Positions 52,558-61,522 of a DNA stretch of 64,000 nucleotides are shown here, piece after piece (the first letter of the stretch is position 1; each line of letters begins with the position of its first letter). Below the pieces are notes generated by a model that saw only the letters and a list, made by a program, of their open reading frames with translations, was not told where the DNA came from and made no database searches. Origin of the DNA: Bursaphelenchus xylophilus. Its lineage: Eukaryota; Nematoda; Chromadorea; Rhabditida; Aphelenchoididae. The translations under genes and the position numbers were made by a program. Location of the stretch: positions 12,214,001 through 12,278,000 of the forward strand of contig CAJFCV020000003.1 in the NCBI GenBank assembly GCA_904066235.2. Direction: 5' to 3'.

Positions 52558-55500
52558 CTAGGATGATACATTGTGGGTGAAAGTGCCGGCTGGAGGTCGG
52601 AATTCGCGGGGTAAAAAGTGCATTTGGATGGGACTGAAGGAGTACATCGCTTTGCCGACGTTTTTGCGGCAGTTCTCACGACGAACACCGTCTCGCCTGA
52701 GGCAGTCGACCATTTCATCGACCTGAAAAATGGGAAATTCAAGAAAAAAATCGAAAATTTTTGATTGCACTGTGCAGAAATAAAAAATCTCAAAAATCTT
52801 TGATCGCGACGGGAAAAACTTGGCCAAATTTGGCTAAGATGGACGTTCAGGGATGCATCCAATAAATTAACTTCATATCAAATTGATTTTCGTATTTTAA
52901 ACATCAAAAAATTGCATCACAAAAATTTGCACAGTGCATAAATAAAAAATCTCAAAAATTTTTGATCGCGATGGGAGAAAACTGTCCAAATTTGGTCAAG
53001 ATGGACACTGAGGCATGTATTCAATAAATAAATTTCATATAAAATTCCATTTCGTATTTTAAACATCAAAAATTTACACCACAAAAATTTGCACCGTGCA
53101 GAAATAAAAAATCTCAAAAATTTTTGAATGCACAGTGCAGTAACCGGGAAAATACCATCTAAACAAAATCTACTGAGTGTTTCAATAAAATATTTACTCA
53201 AAAAATCCAAATTTCCGTATTTTAAAAGCCTAAAATCGCGTCCAAAAACCTCCGCACAGTGCAAACCGCAAAAAATCCCTATTTTATCCAATTGCACAGT
53301 GCAAATGTCCAAAAATTTTGTTGAAAAACACACCTGTTGCTGTGATATGCCAATAGTTTCCCTGAGGGCGCGGCCTTCTTCCAGTGTGACGGCCATCGAC
53401 GATCGATCTTTCCCACTCTTGCATGAGATTACACACACTCCATTGAGGGCTCGGGTGAGTTCCTGGACCTTCGGGAAGATCCATACGTTCTTCTTTGAGG
53501 GGCATTCTTCTACCTGGAAGTCATATTCCGGTTATTTAGCCCGTCAAAAATCAAAAAATTATTATTTCGACCGCACAGTGCAAAATGATTTTTTCTTCTG
53601 CACTGTGCAACCGCAAAAAACAAGTTCATTTGCACGGTGCAAATCGCAAAAAACAAGTTCATTTGCACGGTGCAAATCGCAAAAAACAAGTCTTCGTCGC
53701 GGCTGCCCTGTGCGGAAAAAAAATTTTTTGTTCGACTGCACAGTGCGAAACAAGATTTTTTTCCTTCCGCACGGTGCAAATCGCAAAAAAAATCATTTGC
53801 ACAGTGCAAGACAAAAAAAATGGTTCGTCGCGCCTGCACTGTGCGAAAAAAAATAAAAATAATAAATTCTCGCGCACAGTGCCGCGTCAAAAAAAATTTT
53901 TTTTCGCAAAATCATTGCAAAATTTTCGTAATTTTTTTTGCAATGTAAACAAAAATGGTTCACAAAAATTTTCCACACCAAACCTACCGTTCTTTTCAGC
54001 TCTGAGAACAATCTTTGTACATTTTCCGTTACTTTTTCGGGTACGGAATTGATATATTGGTTGAATAAAGTCGTCGCTGCCAAATTTATACTCTCTTCTA
54101 GGGAGATATCGCCCAGCCTCATGGCGTAGGTGGCTTCATGGTTCACTCCAACGTTAAAATACAACGTTCTGACGCGGAATTTGTCGCCATTCAGCATTCG
54201 TGGAGGTAATTTGGAGATCATTTCGGGGATTAGTGGAATAGTGACGGTGATATCCGTGGGATTTTCACCTTCCACTTGCGGGGTGCAGGTTTTTGTGATC
54301 TAAAAAAGAGAAAAAATCCATTTTTACATCACAAAATATCGTATTTTACCAAATTTTTTCAAAAAAAAAAATTTTTTTTAATCCAAAAAATATGTGAAAA
54401 TTTAAAAATCACCCCTCGCCATACCCCTAAAAATTCTTCAATCAGCTTTATAAGCCAATATTTTCCCTCTAACTGTCATTTCCAGCCAAAAATTATATTA
54501 TCCATGACCATCTAACCTCCAAAAAACGGCAAAATTTTAATGGTCACCCCTTACCACACCCTCTCAAATGCCTCAATCATCTCTAAATTTCATAAATCGT
54601 TCACAAAAATTCAATCTTTCCACCAAAACCTCCATTTTTATCAAAAATTATATTATCCATGACCTATCCTGAAAACCCCGAAAAATGGTCAAATAAACTA
54701 TTTCCATGCCCTCCAAAACATCTCAAACATCTTTTCACGCCTTCTGGCATCTCCTGCGATCAACACTTTCTTTCAAAACCGCCAAAAATTATATTATCCA
54801 TGACCATCTAACCTCCAAAAAACGGCAAAATCTTGATGGTCACCCCTTACCACACCCTCTTAAATGTCTCAATCATCTCTAAGTTTCATCTCTCATCTTA
54901 AAAAACCTAATTTCTCCACAAAAACCTCCATTTTTATCAAAAATTATATTATCCATGACCATCTAACCTCCAAAAAACGGCAAAATCTTGATGGTCACCC
55001 CTTACCACACCCTCTAAAATGTCTCAATCACCTCCAAATTTTATATCTCATCTTTAAAAATCTAATTTCTACACAAAAACCTCCATTTTTATCAAAAATT
55101 ATCTTATCCATGACCATCTTACCGCCGAATTGGTTGGGATGAATCTGAACTGGACCCTTCCATAAAACACGCTCCAAATCTCTCGCATATCCTCCATCAT
55201 GCCTCGTTCATCGCCATAGCAGGATAAAAACCCAAAGAAAGTGACCAATGGATCCCTTTCTTCCCAAATCTCCAGCTCTTCCTTGGTTGACGTCTCGATT
55301 AACATCAATAAACACGTTGAAATCAGAGTTATTGCTTGTGAAATGATCATGTCGTATCTGAGCTGGATTTGAAAGTAATTCGAGGCGTCGGACTGTTTTC
55401 GTAGGGCCACAATGATGCCCAAAAGTTGGCCATAAAAGAGGGAGTCCACCAGGTGTAAAATCATGTCCAAAACCGTGTTCAGCGAGGTCTTCGCGTTCTC

Positions 55501-58500
55501 TTTGAAGGAAATTCGGGCGTCCTGAAGCAAAATAAGTCATGCGGTGTAGTTTTAGTTTCAAAAAATTAATGCACAGTGCGAAAATCTGACGAGGGAATGG
55601 TCTGAACTTCCCCCAGCGTTTGGGAAAATGGCTATTACAGATGGATAGAGCAAGTCAACTTTGGTAAAAAGAGCCATTTTCCAGCTGCGGAATAAGCCCA
55701 GCCGACGAGAAAAATCGACCGAAAGTTTCACAAAAATTTCCTCTTTCTCTTCCCTCGGAAAAGAAGAGCGGTGCCCAGTGGTTCGGTTAGTAGAGTGGAT
55801 AAAGCATCCGCTCGATATTCTTTTGGGGGTGGGTTCGATTCCGGGGTCTCGCGAAGGACCGTGATAAGGCTTTGATGAGCAAGATCAAACTCTAACAACC
55901 CAAAAAAAATTATTTTGCCTTTTTTCAAAGTCAAGTAAATCACCAAACGAGTATAACTTCAATGGACCATCGTTTTGAAGGTTCGGAAGCACCCAAAAAA
56001 TCATATTTTGACAATTATTTTTTTGGTATAATGCCCCTATAAAACGTATAAAATTGGCAAAATATTTTTTTTTCGTTTGTTAGAGCTTGATCTTGCTCAT
56101 CAAAGCCTTATCCCTTCGCGAGACCCCGGAATCCAACCAACCCCCAAACGAACATCGAGCGGATGCTTTATCCACTCGGCTAACCGAACCACTGGACACC
56201 GCTCTTCTTTTCCGAGGGAAGAGAAAGAGGAAATTTTTGTGGAACTTTCGGTCGATTTTTCTCGTCGGCCGGGCTTATTCCGCAGCTGGAAAATGCCTCT
56301 TTTTACCAAAGTTGACTTGCTCTATCCATCTGTAATAGTCATTTTCCCAAACGCTGGGGGAAGTTCAGACCATTCCCTCGTGAGTTTTAAAATTTTGCAC
56401 AGTGCAAAATTTAAAAAAAGAAAATTTTTGGCGTTGTAAAATATGATCTGTAAAAAAATATTCGGACTAAATAAAGCATACATATGATGCTTTATTTTCA
56501 AAAATATATCAATTAAAAATTGCACTGTGCATTCGAGAAATTTCAAATTTTTAAAATTTTGCACAGTGCGAAAACAAAAAATTGAATTTTTAAAAAATTA
56601 CGATTCCATAACATGTTCTCTTTCTGTTAACAGGATTTGCAGGCAAAAGGAAGAACAAATACACCAAAAAACCTTCAAAAAACTTACATCTTGATCTTCC
56701 ACTTTGTCGATGACAGCCATTTTGGTGTTCAAACTTATCACCGCCGCTTCTAATGCGTCCATCTGAGCGGCTAGAGTTTCTGTGACTTTTGGAGGCTGTC
56801 CTTGGACTGCTTCTAGTTGAGCTAGGCCCCCGGGGCATAAGGCGTCGACGAGATTATGGATATTGGGGAAGGAGTTTATTAGGTCCACAATCAGTTCGTA
56901 TAACTGAAAAAATATTCAAAATTACAAATTTTAGAACCTTTGTGTCTCTTTTGAACAAATTTATCGAAATATTCAATAAAATTTAAAGTCTGCACAGTGC
57001 AATCGAAAATTTGGAAACTGCACTGTGCAGATGTCTAAAACAATGTAAAATAGGTGAAGCAGAACTAATTACGGATATCCGTGGAATCTTATAGAATTGT
57101 TAAACCCTAAAATGAACAACTAAACACATTTTAAAGTGAAACAGTGCAATACTGCACAGTGCAATAAACGGATCTGGAAACTGCACAGTGCAGATGTCTA
57201 AAACAATGTAAAAGTGGGGAAGCAAACCAAATTATGAATATCCGTTGATTCGTAGAGCATTGTTAGGCCATAAACGAGACAACAAAACACATTATCAAGT
57301 AAAATTTTGATCCTGCACAGTGCAATAAACGGATCTGGAAACTGCACAGTGCAGATGTCTAAAACAATGTAAAATTGAGAATGCAGAACCAATTATGAAT
57401 ATCCGTGGATTTGTATAGCATTTTTCAGCCCTAAAAGCAACAACAAAACACATTCTCAATTAAAATTTTGATCCTGCACAGTGCAATAAACAAATCTGGC
57501 AACTGCACAGTGCAGATGTCTAAAACAACATACAAAGCCCACCAAAACTCATATTCAAAAAACTGACAGTACATTATCCGCTCACATTAACTTTTCCCAC
57601 CAAAACCCATTGACATCAACACTTTTTTCACCAAAATATTATCTTATCCATCAAAAAAATTTCAAAATTTCGCTTAAAAACAGCTCCAACCTCTCACCTG
57701 TTTCACTTCACTAAACAATTTGATTCCCACTTTATCCACTTTGCCGAAAACTTCCATTTTCCAGTCGTTTTCGATCCGCCGACTCAGTTCTCCGACCATT
57801 TTTTTGGCATTCAACAAGGTCTTTCGTCTCGTGAAAAACCTCGTCTCCAGCAAGTAATCTTGACTGTTCGGTTGTAGGCTGGCCATTAGAGTGTCCCTGA
57901 GTCGACTGAGGCCTCCTTGTTTGAATCGGAGGGGTGTTCCGGAGATGGCGCCACATGTGATGTAGGTCCATTTATGGTCCGAGACCTCGAAACTTTGAAC
58001 ATGCAGGTTGGTGGGGACCAGTGAGAAGGCGAGCCGGTACTTTTCCTTTGATGGCCTGGAATTTTTGGGTTGAAAAACTGGCGAAAATTAAAAAATTTTG
58101 GGGAAAATGGCTAAAATAAGGTCAGAAATGGCTAAAATAATCTGAAAATCGGTTTCAAATGTTAAATTTGTAACTGAAAATTAACAATTATGGCCTGAAA
58201 TTTACTATCACTCAGTCTGATATAATATTTCAATTTGAAAATTTCAAAAAATCTCAAAAATAAGGTCAAAAATGGATAAAATAACGTGAATATCGGTTTC
58301 AAATGTAAAATTTGTTATTGAAAATAAACAATAATGGCCTGAAATTTACTATTATTTAGTTATATATCACATTTTAATTTGTAAATACCAAAAAAATACC
58401 AAAAATCACTAAAATAAGACCAAAAATCACTAAAATAAGGTCAAAAATCACTAAAATAAGGTAAAAATAGGTTCCAAATTCCAAATTTGTTATTGAAAAT

Positions 58501-60098
58501 TAAACAATAATGGCATGAAATTTACCATTATTACCTTATATATAACATTTCAATTTGAAAATATCAAAAAATCGCAAAAATTACTAAAATAAGGTCAAAA
58601 ATCTCTAAAATAAGGTGAAAATCGTTTTCAAATGTCAAATTTGTTATTAAAAACGAACAATGATGGCTTGAAATTTACTATAATTCAGTCAGATATTAAA
58701 TTTCAACTTGAAAATATCAAAAATCTCTAAAATAAGGTAAAATCGCCGAAAAATCCCAATAAATCAAAACTAGATGCTCATTTTTTGTCCAAAATGCTAA
58801 GAAATCTCTATTACATCATGATGAAACTCCTACCGAAAGTTGGGCCCGCTATAATCATCCATAAATTCCCTCATTTGGCTGTAAACTTCGAGATTAGAAT
58901 TGAGATGTCGTATCACATAATGGGACGCCGCATCCATCGATGCGTTCCTGAGGTTAGCCAAGTGTTCGAGGAGGTCATTGCGGAGCTCGATCCACCATTT
59001 TTCGAAGATTTTTATCATACATGTGGGGATTATAATCGACAATTTCGATTCGTACATGGCCTCCTCGCACGATATGGTCCGGTTGGGCATGTTGAATGAC
59101 TACAAATATTGTTCATTTTGACATGTTTCACATCAAGTTTGACCTAAATTTCGAACAAAAAAAAAATTTTTGCTTACATGAAAGACGGAAAAGGTGTGAT
59201 CCTTTTTGATGGGGCTGGTCAGAAAGAAATGTGACAACGGCGAACTTGGCGCTCTCGTTTCAGCTGTGATTCTGGCTGCTTCCATGTTGAATTCGTTGAG
59301 AACTTGGTCCAGCTCGGCTTGAGTCTTTTGATGTGAAGAAATTGCCAACTAAAAGCAGAAAACTGGAAAAAATTGGAAAAATTACCTTCACCATCCAGTC
59401 GAAAAGCTTGTCCTCGTCTTCGGCTTGGAAAACCACTTCACTTTGACCATACGTTATTGCAAATTGAGGTTGTTTTGTGTCCGCTACACGCTTCACCACA
59501 ATTCTCTCGCAAACCAATAAAAGTGGCTCTGCTACAGCTGCCACAGGACGTAATGCAAGGAGATTTCCCTTTAATCTGGCCTAGAATCAAAGAATATAAC
59601 GCAAAATTCCTATAAACAGATTTAATTTATCTTTGGAAGAGAAAAAATATTGCTCTTGAAGGGTAATATAAAATGCCTTCGGATTAATGGAAAACCCTCT
59701 CTTTACAACTTGACAGCTTTGGATAACCTCAAACAGCCTATATTCTTGCAATTGGATGGAAAAAATCCCGGATGTTCCGCTTCATTGGGTCGCACTAATC
59801 CGTTTATCTTATACTCGCCACAACAGCTAAAGTCAAATGAATTTTCAGTTAAAACCAAGAAAATTCTCAACGACAAGCCTGCTTGTTGTATAAATAACAA
59901 TCTGCAGGGTCTAACGCATCTTTATTATGCTATTTGGTCCAAATCTGAGCCTAAAAATCGAAAGAAAAATGGAAAACAACTTACATTCCACTCATTTTCA
60001 CTGTCCTTCTCAATGATTTTCAAATTCCCTTCCAAATCAACCTTTGTGTCCTCTCGAAATAACCATTTCACAATGTCCAACGCATTATCGTCCTCCAT
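52558..60098 (-). CDS. inpp4: Inositol-3,4-bisphosphate 4-phosphatase (INPP4 type)
   Basis: Ten exons (minus): 60098-59985, 59580-59386, 59348-59178, 59099-58834, 58055-57698, 56903-56688, 55521-55123, 54299-53988, 53513-53334, 52722-52558, giving 791 residues (human INPP4A about 940-980). The catalytic CX5R loop is CKSGKDR (residues about 708-714, bases 53423-53403), followed by SSMAVTLEE and then REFRPPAGTF near the end, as in INPP4 (CKSAKDRT, SVTLEQ, YRPPEGTY). YFNVGVN...GDISLEESIN and VPTNLH also match the family. The enzyme removes the 4-phosphate from PtdIns(3,4)P2 and so limits PI3-kinase signalling on endosomes (family knowledge). Residues about 1-115 look like a PH domain (conserved Trp in DKLFDWMVK near the end), where vertebrate INPP4 has a C2 domain. 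All junctions are GT-AG and in phase. Introns carry arrays and a tRNA-bearing foldback. Confidence 0.9.
52915..53310. repeat. Diverged tandem repeat with single palindromes (INPP4 intron 9)
   Basis: A unit of about 170-175 bp recurs: AATAAAAAATCTCAAAAAT followed by CAATAAAT(T)AA(A/C)TTCATAT and TCGTATTTTAAACATCAAAA, near 52780, 52945 and 53105. Each carries one GCAC(A/C/T)GTGCA. Confidence 0.8.
53570..53890. repeat. GCACNGTGC array (INPP4 intron 8)
   Basis: About ten palindromes. The unit CGGTGCAAATCGCAAAAAAC, then AAGTTCATTTGCA, is in tandem near 53635-53690. CGTCGCG boxes lie near 53694 and 53826. Confidence 0.87.
54345..55115. repeat. About 155-bp tandem repeat in INPP4 intron 7
   Basis: Five copies marked by AAAATTATATTATCCATGAC at about 54489, 54644, 54785, 54940 and 55095, mostly 155 bp apart. 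Units contain CTAACCTCCAAAAAACGGC and GGTCACCCCTTACCACACCC. No GCAC palindromes. Confidence 0.88.
55589..56381. mobile_element. Foldback element with tRNA-like sequence in both arms (INPP4 intron 6)
   Basis: Inverted arms of about 330 bp (55589-55920 and 56056-56381), nearly identical, start ACGAGGGAATGGTCTGAACT and end with the complement. A GCACNGTGC palindrome lies 9-16 bp outside each end. Each arm carries a tRNA-like stretch. In the left arm box B (GGTTCGATTCC, 55832-55842) is intact and box A is altered. In the right arm, read on the minus strand, box A (TTAGCCGAGTGG) is intact and box B is altered. TCGGAA(A)AGAAGAGCGGTG just before it resembles TCGGAAGAGAGCGGTG in the 16163 element. 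Confidence 0.87.
56990..57530. repeat. About 161-bp tandem repeat with paired palindromes (INPP4 intron 5)
   Basis: Four copies marked by GCAGATGTCTAAAACAA at about 57026, 57189, 57350 and 57509 (steps 159-163). Each unit has two palindromes about 25 bp apart: CTGCACAGTGCAATAAACGG, ATCTGGAAACTGCACAGTGC. Confidence 0.9.
58085..58785. repeat. Diverged repeat with CTAAAATAAGGTCAAAAAT phrases (INPP4 intron 4)
   Basis: Four copies of ATGGCCTGAAATTTACTAT or close variants at about 58190, 58333, 58510 and 58662, with many CTAAAATAAGGTCAAAAAT phrases between. The same phrase in either orientation occurs in HTT intron 6, the giant foldback and the TRIM intron. Confidence 0.82.
59586..59984. other. 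INPP4 intron 1, unusually GC-balanced, with an open frame on the plus strand
   Basis: About 400 bp of unique sequence without array units. The plus strand is open from 59650 to 60120 (156 codons), overlapping INPP4 exon 1 in antisense, with a composition not typical of the repeats. I do not recognise the peptide. It may be chance, a decayed element, or part of another transcript. Confidence 0.4.
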
Positions 60099-61522
60099 CC
60101 TGAGTCACAACAATGATTAGTTTAGCATTCAATAAAATTTTCCGCAAAAATAAATTATTTTCTCTCGCGCAGTTCGCGCCCAGCCCCCAGCGGGTGGGGG
60201 TGACATTTTATACGATGGAAGGTGTAAATCCGACAACTTCTCGTCGAAATCGAATACAGTAATTTAGGGACGTGGCAGACGTTTTTATTCGCCTTGCATT
60301 TCGGTCGATAAGGTTGCTGAGTCGTTTTTGGGGACTTGGACAACACTTTACTCAGGGTTAGGCCTATTTTATTGGGTTTTACGGCCCATAATTGCCTCGA
60401 AACTGTATTTTAGGTATCAAAATTTTCTCCAAATTTTGTCAAAGTAGTTTACAGACTTTCAAACTTCTTTTTTCCCGGTAATTTAGCTGATGACAAGCCT
60501 TTCTTGGCATTTTATCGCCTTCTAGAAGCTGTGGATGGGCGGGGTTTCATTATTCCTCTTCTGGTCGAGTTGAAGCAGTTCAGATGCGTGCTATTGGGCA
60601 TGAGATGTGACTATTGATACTCTTGTTGTCTTTTTGTAACTTTTTTCAGGGATTCTCATCAGAAATTCGAACTTTACTGACACTTTTGCTGTTACCTTTA
60701 GGTGTCTAGTATAATATGGCTGTTGCTCTTGAACCAAGGGGTATTGGTGGATCATATTGCGCATTATTGTTGCTAATGAAGTGTTTGTTATGGGCTAAAA
60801 ATTTTATGGCAATTGATCGGGTAGTCTTTGAGAAATTGGATATGATTTTAGATGCCCTACTTGATCCGAAAAAGGATCATAGTTTGTGAAAGCCGGTGTA
60901 TAATGTCTTGAAACTTGTTGATCAGCTGGCTTATGGATGGTTATATCTGTTTCCGCAAATTTTACCGCTTGGCTGTCCTATTTAATTATGTTTTTTCTCC
61001 ATCTTCACCTTAACCTTCATGGTGAAGATAATTTTGAATTTTTACCCAAATTTTCAGATATTTTTGCGGCTAAATCCTTATCTAATAGATAGAACAGGGT
61101 GTTGGCAACATGACAAGAGTAATTTTACTAAGAAAATTTATATTTTCATTACCGATTTCCTCACTTTTGCGCGGCTCTTCCGAACCCCCTCGAGTTCGAT
61201 CTTTTTTGGCTCTTTTTACCGAATTTTTTGAGGGGAAATTAGCCGTTCTCTCCTCGAAAATGTCTGTTGTTCCTTGAAATTGTTTTTTGCGCGTTGTTGC
61301 ATAATTTATTGCGGGGTTATATTGGTTTGCATCAAAGTTTTTGAAAATTTCCGAAATTTGTCTTTATTTTTTCGAAATTTTTCAATTCGAAGCCGCAAAA
61401 TGCCTCTAAATTGCAGTTATTTTTAGGACAGTCTAACGTGTGGTACCCTACACCGCTAAACCCACCACCACACCTTCACTTTCTGTCCACAATCTTCAGG
61501 GAAAACGGAAATTCGTCGATCA
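60099..61522. other. Divergent intergenic region between INPP4 and the TRIM gene
   Basis: Unique AT-rich sequence with no GCACNGTGC. One GC-rich patch (CGCGCCCAGCCCCCAGCGGG, 60167-60186) lies 70-90 bp upstream of the INPP4 start and could be its promoter. ATCTTCAG at 61493-61500 just before the TRIM start may be a trans-splice or 5'-UTR acceptor. No gene is seen. Confidence 0.55.
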
